A stretch of DNA of 12,269 bases from an uncultured Pseudomonadota bacterium (lineage in GTDB: Bacteria; Pseudomonadota; Gammaproteobacteria; Steroidobacterales; Steroidobacteraceae), in contig CAITAM010000387.1 in the NCBI GenBank assembly GCA_903890265.1, forward strand, positions 1 through 12,269. The letters run 5' to 3'. A model generated the notes under the pieces. The model ran no database searches. It was given only the letters and a program-made list of their open reading frames with translations, and was not told the DNA's origin. A program made the position numbers and the translations under genes. The first letter of the stretch is position 1, and every line of letters begins with the position of its first letter. Below, one piece after another: positions 6,391-12,269 of this stretch.

Positions 6391-8118
6391 ATGCGCCTGT
6401 CCGCTTACCCGATTGTCAATCTGAAGGAAGTTCCGGCCGATGCCGAGGTCGTGAGCCACAAGCTCATGCTGCGCGCGGGCCTGATCCGCCGCCTGTCCGC
6501 CGGCTTGTACAGCTGGATGCCGATCGGCCTTCGTGTCCTGCGCAAAGTGGAAGCCATCGTCCGCGAGGAGATGAACCGCGCCGGCGCGCTTGAGATCCTG
6601 ATGCCGACCATTCAGCCGGCGGAGCTGTGGCAGGAGTCCGGTCGCTGGGAAGAGTACGGCCCGGAGCTCCTGCGGATCACCGACCGGCACGAGCGCGCCT
6701 ACGTTTACGGACCGACGCACGAGGAGGTCGTGACCGACATTGCCCGGCGTGAACTGCGCAGTTACCGCCAGCTGCCGGTCAATTTCTACCAGATCCAGCT
6801 CAAGTTCCGTGACGAGATCCGGCCGCGCTTTGGCGTCATGCGCTCGCGCGAGTTCATCATGAAGGACGCGTACAGCTTTCATGCCGACGAAGCCTCGCTC
6901 GACGAGGGCTACCGCCGCATGCACGACGCCTACCAGAGGATATTCACGCGCTGCGGGCTGTCGTTTCGCGCGGTCCATGCCGACAGCGGCTCGATCGGCG
7001 GCACGGGCTCCCAGGAGTTCCATGTCCTCGCCGCCAGCGGTGAGGACGCCATCGTCTTCTCTGACGGCGACGACTACGCCGCCAACCTGGAACTCGCCCC
7101 CGCGCTGCCACCGCCGGGTGGCCGGCCGGCCGCGAGTGCGCCGCTCACTGAAGTGGCGACACCCAAAGCGCACACGATCGCGGACCTGGTGACGCAGCTC
7201 GGGGTTCCGGCCTCGCAATGCGTGAAGACCCTGATCGTCGATGGCGCGGCCGGCGACCTGGTGGCACTCGTCATCCGTGGCGATCACGAGCTGAACGCGA
7301 TCAAGGCGCAGAAACTGCCGGGCGTTGCGAATCCGCTCAAGATGGCTTCGCCCGACCGGATCCGCACTGAACTCGGCGCCGAGGTAGGCTCGATCGGACC
7401 GGTGGGCCTTGCGTGCCGACTCGTCGTCGATCACGCCGCCGCGGCGCTCGCGGATTTCGTCAGTGGCGCCAACAAGCCTGGCTTTCACGTCACCGGCTGC
7501 AACTGGGGCCGTGACCTGCCGGAGCCCGTGACGGCAGACCTGCGTAACGTCGTCGAGGGCGACCCTAGCCCGACTGGTAACGGCGTGCTCGGCATCGCGC
7601 GTGGCATTGAAGTCGGCCACATCTTCAAGCTCGGCCGCAAATATTCCGCGGCGATGAAGGCGGAAGTGGCCGACGAAAACAGCCAGCCCCTGACGGTGTA
7701 CATGGGTTGCTACGGTATCGGCATCACCCGGGTGGTCGCTGCCGCCATCGAGCAGAACCACGACGAGGCTGGGATTATCTGGCCGGACCCCATCGCCCCG
7801 TTCAAGGTGCTCCTCGTACCGATGAACTGGCTGAAGTCGGAGCGCGTGCGGGAGGTGGCCGAGCGCCTCTACCGCGAACTCGATGCGGCGGGACTCGAGC
7901 CGCTGCTCGATGACCGGGACGCACGGCCCGGCGTGAAGTTCGCCGACGGCGAGCTGTACGGAATTCCGCACCGTATCGTGATCGGCGAACGCGGGCTCGA
8001 TGCCGGCGTGCTCGAATACCGCCATCGCCGGGCAACGGACAACGAAGAGGCGCCGCTCGAGGGCCTGACGGAGTTCCTGCGCGAGCGCATCCGGCAGAGC
8101 AGCACGGGGCCGGCGTGA
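6391..8118 (+). CDS. proS: Prolyl-tRNA synthetase, bacterial type with editing domain
   Basis: ProRS charges tRNA-Pro and hydrolyses mischarged Ala-tRNA-Pro. The 575 residues (E. coli 572) show the bacterial layout. The N-terminal catalytic part includes THEE at 109-112 and motif 2 around FRDEIRPRFG (139-148) leading to REFIMKDAYSF (153-163). The YbaK-like insertion (editing) domain spans about 250-380, with the conserved Lys279 in CVKTLIV. Motif 3 is GCYGIGITR at 439-447, and the C-terminal anticodon-binding domain runs from about 470. I prefer ATG at 6391 because homologues start M-R-x-S with LKEVPADAEV following; a GTG at 6382 is in frame but adds three unsupported residues. The Shine-Dalgarno sequence is weak. 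The stop overlaps the next gene by 4 bases. Confidence 0.97.
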   Translation: MRLSAYPIVNLKEVPADAEVVSHKLMLRAGLIRRLSAGLYSWMPIGLRVLRKVEAIVREEMNRAGALEILMPTIQPAELWQESGRWEEYGPELLRITDRHERAYVYGPTHEEVVTDIARRELRSYRQLPVNFYQIQLKFRDEIRPRFGVMRSREFIMKDAYSFHADEASLDEGYRRMHDAYQRIFTRCGLSFRAVHADSGSIGGTGSQEFHVLAASGEDAIVFSDGDDYAANLELAPALPPPGGRPAASAPLTEVATPKAHTIADLVTQLGVPASQCVKTLIVDGAAGDLVALVIRGDHELNAIKAQKLPGVANPLKMASPDRIRTELGAEVGSIGPVGLACRLVVDHAAAALADFVSGANKPGFHVTGCNWGRDLPEPVTADLRNVVEGDPSPTGNGVLGIARGIEVGHIFKLGRKYSAAMKAEVADENSQPLTVYMGCYGIGITRVVAAAIEQNHDEAGIIWPDPIAPFKVLLVPMNWLKSERVREVAERLYRELDAAGLEPLLDDRDARPGVKFADGELYGIPHRIVIGERGLDAGVLEYRHRRATDNEEAPLEGLTEFLRERIRQSSTGPA

Positions 8119-8741
8119 CCCCACGCCGGCGGCATCACGCGCGTCTCGCGGTGCTGCTGGTGCCTGCGCTTGCCGCGCTGCCGGCCACCGCGCGCGCGGA
8201 CCGGCAGATGGACCCGGGGCTTGGCCGGGTCCTCGAGTCCGCCATCCCGAGCATGGATTGCGCGGCGGGCGTCAATCGCTTCGACACCGAGGTCTACTTC
8301 AAGCTTCAGGAGCCGCGGCTGCGCAGTTATGTCAAGAACCCTGACGAGCGAATCGAGATCCTGAAGCAGGTCTGGTGCGAGACGCAGCGCGTGGTGGCGC
8401 GGTACCGCGCCACGGACCGGATCGAGCTCAAGCTCACCCCGGAACTCGTCCTCGCGGTCATCGACGTCGAGAGTCGCTTCGACCGCTACGCGGTGTCACC
8501 GGCCGGGGCCGTCGGCCTGATGCAGGTGATGCCGTTCTGGCCGACGCGCCTTGGGGTCGAAAACCGGCTGTTCGGCAGCGTCGGCTTCAACGTGCGGCTC
8601 GGCTGCGAGATCCTGGCGTACTACCTGCGTCTTGAGCACAACGACTACCGGCGGGCGCTCGCCCGCTACAACGGCAGCCTCGGACGCAACGATTACCCGG
8701 ACCTTGTGCTCGGTCGGCTGTGGAACCGCTGGCGCGCCTGA
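8115..8741 (+). CDS. Secreted lytic transglycosylase, SLT domain
   Basis: A likely periplasmic murein hydrolase that cleaves the glycan backbone to 1,6-anhydromuropeptides. The 208 residues start with a basic n-region (RRRHHAR), a hydrophobic stretch LAVLLVPALAAL and a signal peptidase I-type site after ARA (Ala28). The SLT catalytic region includes AVIDVESRFD with the probable catalytic Glu119, then GAVGLMQVMP at 131-140 and ALARYNGS at 181-188, which are the three hallmark motifs of Slt/MltC-like enzymes. The GTG start overlaps the proS stop by 4 bases (GTGA), so the gene is probably co-transcribed and coupled with proS; the signal peptide right after this GTG supports the choice. The protein has only the catalytic domain and a roughly 90-residue leader segment of unknown fold, with no LysM or other wall-binding repeat. 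Confidence 0.9.
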   Translation: MTPRRRHHARLAVLLVPALAALPATARADRQMDPGLGRVLESAIPSMDCAAGVNRFDTEVYFKLQEPRLRSYVKNPDERIEILKQVWCETQRVVARYRATDRIELKLTPELVLAVIDVESRFDRYAVSPAGAVGLMQVMPFWPTRLGVENRLFGSVGFNVRLGCEILAYYLRLEHNDYRRALARYNGSLGRNDYPDLVLGRLWNRWRA

Positions 8742-8792
8742 TCAGCGGTCCGACCACGGCGTGTGCGTAACGGCGAGCGCCCCGCGAGGGCC

Positions 8793-9095
8793 TCAGCAGC
8801 GGGCGAAGTCCCGGTAGCCGGCCACCGCCTCAACCGCTTCCTCCTGCACCGTCACGTCCGTGACCACGGCCTGTGGCGGCCCGCGTCGCACCCAGGGCAG
8901 AAACGCGTCAATGGCCGCGGGGCTGCCGCCGGCGAGCACCTCGACACGCCCGTCCGGCAGGTTGCGCGCATAACCGACGATGCCAAGTTCCGCCGCGCGG
9001 CTCGCCGTGTGCGCCCGGAAATACACGCCCTGCACGCGGCCGCTGACCCACAGGCGGCAGGCGCGAAGCGTCACCGGGCGATCCCGTTCGCTCAT
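8793..9095 (-). CDS. acyP: Acylphosphatase
   Basis: A small cytoplasmic enzyme that hydrolyses acyl phosphates such as acetyl or carbamoyl phosphate; its physiological role in bacteria is unclear. The 100 residues have the family signature GRVQGVYFR at 19-27 with the phosphate-binding Arg27, and GYARNLPDGRVEV at 41-53 with the catalytic Asn45. Length matches the family (90-100). The ATG at 9095 leaves a 13-base gap to the upstream lipoprotein gene; no clear Shine-Dalgarno sequence is visible. The frame stays open further upstream but the added sequence is Arg-rich shadow of the neighbouring gene. It converges on the transglycosylase gene with 51 bases between stop codons, where I see only a weak GC hairpin and no T run. 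Confidence 0.95.
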   Translation of the reverse strand: MSERDRPVTLRACRLWVSGRVQGVYFRAHTASRAAELGIVGYARNLPDGRVEVLAGGSPAAIDAFLPWVRRGPPQAVVTDVTVQEEAVEAVAGYRDFARC

Positions 9096-9108
9096 CAGGG
9101 TCGAGTGC

Positions 9109-9417
9109 CTATTTGAAGGAGAGCGAGCCGTCAGGCTGCGAGTCGTGCAGCGCCTGCAGCGCATCGCGGTGCGCGATCTCCGCCCGGCGGCCCGCCTCGC
9201 GGTAATCGTGACGCTTGAGCTCGTCTTCCGCCTGGCGCAGTTCCTCAACCGCCTGCGAGTACGGCGCCGGCGCCTTGGCCGGCGCACCGGCGGCCTCCGC
9301 CGCACTCAATGTCTGGCGGGTATCGGACAGCGTCTGCACCGGCGCGCCGGCACAGGCCGCCAGACCGAGCGACAGGCCCGCGGCGGAGAGGGACAGGAGT
9401 CTCAACGCGCCAAACAT
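9109..9417 (-). CDS. Small DUF4398-like lipoprotein
   Basis: A 102-residue predicted lipoprotein. The signal peptide (MFGALRLLSLSAAGLSLGLAAC) ends in a LAAC lipobox with Cys22 as the lipidated residue; the residues after it (Ala-Gly) are not the Asp+2 inner-membrane retention signal, so outer-membrane sorting is likely. The mature part is Ala/Glu/Arg-rich and helical: AP-YSQAVEELRQAEDELKRHDY then AGRRAEIAHRDALQAL, matching the helical pattern of DUF4398 proteins, which often sit beside OmpA-like lipoproteins. The function is unknown. The ATG at 9417 is chosen because it starts the signal peptide; no good ribosome site is seen. It is probably co-transcribed with the acylphosphatase gene and is divergent from the WrbA-like gene, with a 70-base gap that shows no strong promoter. 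Confidence 0.78.
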   Translation of the reverse strand: MFGALRLLSLSAAGLSLGLAACAGAPVQTLSDTRQTLSAAEAAGAPAKAPAPYSQAVEELRQAEDELKRHDYREAGRRAEIAHRDALQALHDSQPDGSLSFK

Positions 9418-9487
9418 GCCATCATGGTACTGCGACGCCGCGCGCCTCGCCACCCACCAACCCGCCGATGCCAAAGGGCCCGTTGCC

Positions 9488-10084
9488 ATGCGAGACATCC
9501 TCGTCCTCTACTATTCCCGGCACGGTGCCACCGCGGCGCTGGCCAGCGAAGTCTGTCGCGGCATCGATGGCGTCGAGGGATGCAGCTCGCGCCTGCGCAC
9601 CGTTCCGCCTGTGGCGCCGACGACGCAGGTGGCCGAACCGCCGGTGCCCGGCGACGGTCCGCCCTACGCCACGCATGCCGACCTTCGCGAGTGCGCGGGA
9701 CTCGTGCTCGGCAGCCCTACGCGTTTCGGTAACATGGCGGCGCCGCTGAAGTATTTTCTCGACGGTACGAGCGAACTCTGGCTCGCCGGGGCGCTGGTCG
9801 GCAAACCCGCGGGCGTGTTCACCTCGACGCAGACGAGCCACGGTGGTCAGGAAACAACGCTGCTGTCGATGATGCTGCCGCTGCTGCACCACGGCATGCT
9901 GATTGCCGGCCTGCCCTATACCGAGGCTGCACTGAGCAGCACGACCGGCGGCGGCGCGCCCTACGGCGCGGGCCACGTCGCGCTCGGCGGCCGTCCGGGC
10001 CTGTTGCGCGACGACGAGGTCGCGCTCGCACGCGCGCTGGGGCGGCGCGTAGCGACGATCGCGCGCAAGCTCGAGGCACCCTGA
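9488..10084 (+). CDS. wrbA: NAD(P)H:quinone oxidoreductase, WrbA flavoprotein
   Basis: A flavodoxin-fold enzyme that reduces quinones by two electrons using NAD(P)H and FMN, thought to limit oxidative stress. The 198 residues equal the length of E. coli WrbA. The FMN phosphate loop is YYSRHGAT at 8-15, followed by GSPTRFGNM at 75-83, LKYFLDGT at 87-94, the FMN-binding TSTQTSHGGQE at 112-122 and LPLLHHGM at 130-137. The insertions after these segments distinguish WrbA from plain flavodoxins. The ATG at 9488 has AAAGGG about 10-14 bases upstream. The stop overlaps the start of the DUF2069 gene by one base (TGATG), so the two form an operon. Confidence 0.93.
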   Translation: MRDILVLYYSRHGATAALASEVCRGIDGVEGCSSRLRTVPPVAPTTQVAEPPVPGDGPPYATHADLRECAGLVLGSPTRFGNMAAPLKYFLDGTSELWLAGALVGKPAGVFTSTQTSHGGQETTLLSMMLPLLHHGMLIAGLPYTEAALSSTTGGGAPYGAGHVALGGRPGLLRDDEVALARALGRRVATIARKLEAP

Positions 10085-10437
10085 TGCCACCCGCAACCTC
10101 GCCGCGCGGCATCGCGGCCGTGCTCGTCCTCGTGCTCATCGGCTGGCTCACGGCATGGCACGCCACGCGCCTGTCGAACGGCGCCGCGGCGGTGGCGCTG
10201 ATCGTGCTCCTGCCACCCTGGTTCGCCGCCCTGCCCGGCATCGCCCGCGGCAATCGACGCACCCAGCAGCTCGGGGCCTTCCTGACCGCGCCCTACCTCG
10301 CCTACGGCCTGACCGACGTCCTCGCCAATCCGGGCGCTCGCTTCTACGCCGGCGGCACGGTGCTGATCGGCTTCGCGGTGTTCGTTGCCATCGTGCACAG
10401 CCTGCGCACGGACGCGGCGCCGCACGCCACTCGCTAG
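10084..10437 (+). CDS. DUF2069 small integral membrane protein
   Basis: A 117-residue membrane protein of unknown function. Four hydrophobic segments are visible at about 9-25, 34-50, 62-80 and 90-107. The loop LPGIARGNRRTQQLGAFL and the segment YLAYGLTDVLANPGAR match the DUF2069 pattern (two helices, basic loop, conserved Tyr-x-x-x-Gly). DUF2069 genes follow wrbA in many gammaproteobacteria, which supports both calls. Its ATG overlaps the wrbA stop by one base. It ends only four bases before the convergent hda gene, leaving no space for a terminator between them. Confidence 0.83.
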   Translation: MPPATSPRGIAAVLVLVLIGWLTAWHATRLSNGAAAVALIVLLPPWFAALPGIARGNRRTQQLGAFLTAPYLAYGLTDVLANPGARFYAGGTVLIGFAVFVAIVHSLRTDAAPHATR

Positions 10438-10441
10438 CCGT

Positions 10442-11137
10442 CTACCGCTGTTCGCCGTCAAGCACCGCGCGGACGAACGGCACCGTCAACGGCCGCTGGG
10501 CGGCGAGGGCCGCGTCATCGAGCCGGTCGAGCACGTCACACAGCGAGGCAAAATCGCGCGGCAGGCGCCGCTGCAGGTAGGTCAGGGTCTCGGGTGGGAG
10601 ATCAAGCCCGAGCACCGCCGCGCGATGCACCAGGGCCGGACCCTGATCGGCTTCCGGCAACGGCCTGAGCTGAAAGACCTCGGCAGCGCGCAGGCGCGAC
10701 GCGAGATCCGGCAGCGGAAAGCTCACCGCCAGCGGCGAGCACGCCGCCGCCATGACCAGTACCGAATCCCGCTCGCGCAGGCTCTGGTAGAGCCCGAAGA
10801 GCGCCGCCTGCCACTCCGGGCGGCCGCCAACGATGCCCAGGTCGTCGAGACAAAGGACATCCAGCTCGCCGAGACCCGCGAGATGCCCCGGATGCAGCGC
10901 GGCATCGCCGAGGGGCAGGTAGGCGGCGCGCCGGCCGGCATGCCCGGCAGCCGCGCAGGTCGCCTGCAGGAGGTGCGTCCGTCCGGATCCGGCACCGCCC
11001 CACAGCCACAGCGGCTGATGTCCTGGCATCCGCGCGCGCGCCTTGAGGGCGGCGACGAGAGCCGCGTTTTCGCCCACGCTGAAGGTGGCAAAGGTTGACG
11101 CCGGCCGCAGCCGCACGCTCAGTGGCAGCTGCTCCAT
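10442..11137 (-). CDS. hda: DnaA regulatory inactivator Hda
   Basis: Hda, with the DNA-loaded beta clamp, stimulates ATP hydrolysis by DnaA and so prevents re-initiation of replication. The 231 residues (E. coli 233) start with the clamp-binding motif QLPLSV at 3-8. The AAA+ core has a Walker A-like GGAGSGRT at 47-54 in which the Lys is Arg, as also seen in E. coli Hda (GAGRS), Walker B VLCLDDL at 94-100, and LPDLASRLR at 142-150 with the arginine finger Arg149. The end LTVPFVRAVLDG matches E. coli LTIPFVKEIL. There is no DNA-binding domain IV, which separates it from DnaA. The ATG overlaps the stop of the upstream gene by one base, with GGAAAG in that gene as ribosome site. It is the last gene of its operon. 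Confidence 0.95.
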   Translation of the reverse strand: MEQLPLSVRLRPASTFATFSVGENAALVAALKARARMPGHQPLWLWGGAGSGRTHLLQATCAAAGHAGRRAAYLPLGDAALHPGHLAGLGELDVLCLDDLGIVGGRPEWQAALFGLYQSLRERDSVLVMAAACSPLAVSFPLPDLASRLRAAEVFQLRPLPEADQGPALVHRAAVLGLDLPPETLTYLQRRLPRDFASLCDVLDRLDDAALAAQRPLTVPFVRAVLDGEQR

Positions 11138-11697
11138 CAGGCTTTCCGCTCGCCAGCCTGCGCCGCGAGCAGGGCGTAGGTGCGTACGTAGTCGATGCCG
11201 CTCACGACGGTGGTGAGAAAGACCGCCGCGCCGAGCACGAGGACGAGCGGCGCCGGGACGCGCTCCGGTGCGTAGGCGGAGAGCAGCACGACCGCGAGAA
11301 AGCCAAGCTGCAGCGCGGTATTGAGCTTCGACACGCCGGTCGCGCCATCACCCCAGCTGGCATGGCGGCGGCGGTAGAGAATCGCGCCCGTCGCGATGAC
11401 GATGTCGCGCAGGACCGCCGTCACGCACAGCCACACCGGCACCCTGCCCTGCGCGGTCAGCGCGACAAAGACGGTAACCAGCAGCAGTTTATCGGCCGTC
11501 GGATCGAGCACCTGGCCAAGCTTGGTGACCCAGCCAAAGCGCCGCGCGAGGTAACCGTCAAGTGCATCGGAGATGGCGGCGAGCAGCAGCAGTACCAGCG
11601 CGAGCGGGTAGCGCCCGTTGAGGATGGAGACCGCTACCGGTGGCACGAGTGCAAGTCGCAGCACGCAGATCAGGTTCGGCAGACGCGACAGGTTCAT
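11137..11697 (-). CDS. CDP-alcohol phosphatidyltransferase, PgsA-like
   Basis: An integral membrane phospholipid enzyme that transfers a phosphatidyl group from CDP-diacylglycerol to an alcohol, most likely glycerol 3-phosphate. The complete active-site signature is present: Asp44, Asp47-Gly48, Ala51-Arg52, Gly61, Asp65 and Asp69, in SDALDGYLAR and GQVLDPTADK. Hydrophobic helices lie around 10-26, 31-43, 70-82, 87-105 and 125-160. Length (186) equals that of PgsA. However, the segment WLCVTAVLRDIVI lacks the usual AREIxxSxLRE of housekeeping PgsA, so it may be a paralogue; I withhold a gene symbol. It overlaps the DUF2066 gene by 4 bases (ATGA) and hda by 1 base, so all three are translationally coupled. 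A similar enzyme is commonly found between DUF2066 and hda in gammaproteobacteria. Confidence 0.87.
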   Translation of the reverse strand: MNLSRLPNLICVLRLALVPPVAVSILNGRYPLALVLLLLAAISDALDGYLARRFGWVTKLGQVLDPTADKLLLVTVFVALTAQGRVPVWLCVTAVLRDIVIATGAILYRRRHASWGDGATGVSKLNTALQLGFLAVVLLSAYAPERVPAPLVLVLGAAVFLTTVVSGIDYVRTYALLAAQAGERKA

Positions 11698-12269
11698 GGT
11701 GTGAGCTTGAGCGCGAGGCCCTCGTCACCGCCAGCCTCGACGCTGAGGTGCTCAGCGCCGCTGAGCGCCCGCCGCAGCGCCTCCGGCCCGCCACGCAGCG
11801 CCACACTGAATCGCACGGCATCCGCCGCCGCGTCCATGAGGGTGACGCTCCGCACCGGCGACAACGCCTCGAGGGTGCGCCTCGCCTGCGCATAGGCGCG
11901 CACGTCGCCGATTCCGCGAACCACCACGGTGAGCGTCGACAGGCCCTGGTTGCCGGATTGCGCCGCGTCCGCGGCGAGGCGATCGGCCAGCGTGTTCACG
12001 GCCTCCTCCGCGCGCGCACCGGCCTTCGCTACCGCAATCCGGCCGTAGAGCGCATAACTCAGATCCGTGCCCGAGCGGCTCGCGACCAGCACTTCCTCCG
12101 CGCCGTAGCGCGCGGCGAGTTCGACCAGCGAGGCAGGATCACCGCGCTTCAGATCCTCAAGCCGCGTCGGCAGGTGCTCGCTTGGCGCCAGCGTTGGCAG
12201 CACGAAGGGCACCCCGCGGTACTGCGCCACACGATCGATGTCGCGCCGCTCCTCGGCGAGCCGCGCCGC
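11694..12269 (-). CDS. DUF2066 protein, C-terminal part (5' end outside window)
   Basis: The last 191 codons of a gene entering from the right edge; the frame is open to the end of the window. The segment LAEERRDIDR..AQYRGVPFVLPTL near the visible start and the following ARYGAEEVLVASR fit the DUF2066 family, a gammaproteobacterial protein usually encoded beside purM, with an unknown role; members normally have an N-terminal signal peptide, which cannot be checked here. The C-terminal 100 residues contain a predicted mixed alpha/beta stretch (LSTLTVVVRGIGD, VRSVTLMDAAADAVRFSVALRGG). The stop codon overlaps the next gene by 4 bases. The family call rests on recognised pattern and on the position before the phosphatidyltransferase and hda. 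Confidence 0.78.
   Translation of the reverse strand, partial: AARLAEERRDIDRVAQYRGVPFVLPTLAPSEHLPTRLEDLKRGDPASLVELAARYGAEEVLVASRSGTDLSYALYGRIAVAKAGARAEEAVNTLADRLAADAAQSGNQGLSTLTVVVRGIGDVRAYAQARRTLEALSPVRSVTLMDAAADAVRFSVALRGGPEALRRALSGAEHLSVEAGGDEGLALKLTP

Noticed and set aside
6268..8124. A very long open frame on the minus strand continuing the pssA frame upstream, antisense to all of proS
   Set aside because: It mirrors the codon structure of proS in GC-rich DNA, is low-complexity and unlike any family I know, and pssA homology begins exactly at 6267.
8742..8792. Terminator between the convergent transglycosylase and acylphosphatase genes
   Set aside because: Only a 4-base GC stem (GCCC/GGGC) is present and no T run follows on either strand.
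11095..11895. A 266-codon plus-strand frame opposite the phosphatidyltransferase and DUF2066 genes
   Set aside because: Arg/Gln/His-rich composition and full overlap with coupled genes of known families mark it as a shadow.
1..12269. CRISPR array, insertion sequence, tRNA, rRNA or defence system
   Set aside because: No regularly spaced repeats, transposase motifs, terminal inverted repeats, or RNA-gene sequence patterns were seen; nearly all DNA is accounted for by housekeeping or bacteriochlorophyll genes.

Overview
The window is a GC-rich stretch of a bacterial chromosome. The gene set (hda, RimI, RF3, DUF2069, DUF2066) points to a gammaproteobacterium. The left edge carries magnesium-chelatase genes (bchI and the start of bchD) and a BciB-type 8-vinyl reductase, so the organism is very likely a bacteriochlorophyll-producing purple bacterium (anoxygenic phototroph). 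The exact family cannot be settled from this sequence alone.

Layout. (1) 1-2497, minus strand: bciB, then bchI, then bchD running off the left end. This looks like the edge of a photosynthesis gene cluster. A 174-base gap in front of bchI holds a good sigma70-like promoter with a perfect inverted repeat across it, and the predicted leader contains two hairpins. (2) 2600-6267, minus strand: a housekeeping block, in transcription order pssA, family-4 uracil-DNA glycosylase, rimI and prfC. The first three are nearly abutting. (3) 6268-6390: a divergent promoter region between pssA and proS. (4) 6391-8741, plus strand: proS overlapping by 4 bases with a secreted lytic transglycosylase. (5) 8793-9417, minus strand: a DUF4398-like lipoprotein followed by acylphosphatase. 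(6) 9488-10437, plus strand: a WrbA-type quinone oxidoreductase overlapping a DUF2069 membrane protein. (7) 10442-12269, minus strand: DUF2066 protein (5' end outside the window), a PgsA-like CDP-alcohol phosphatidyltransferase and hda, each overlapping the next by 1-4 bases.

How they work together. BchI and BchD are two of the three subunits of the chelatase that puts Mg into protoporphyrin IX. BciB acts later in the same pathway, reducing the 8-vinyl group. The remaining genes are core functions: phospholipid head-group synthesis (PssA and a second CDP-alcohol enzyme), uracil repair, translation (RF3, ProRS, RimI), wall turnover, and control of replication initiation (Hda). I see no insertion sequence, CRISPR array, tRNA, rRNA or phage gene. 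No gap between genes exceeds 300 bases. No convincing intrinsic terminator (GC stem plus T run) was found. I did not find a clearly new multi-gene system; the most interesting material is the regulatory region of bchI and the junction between photosynthesis and housekeeping genes.
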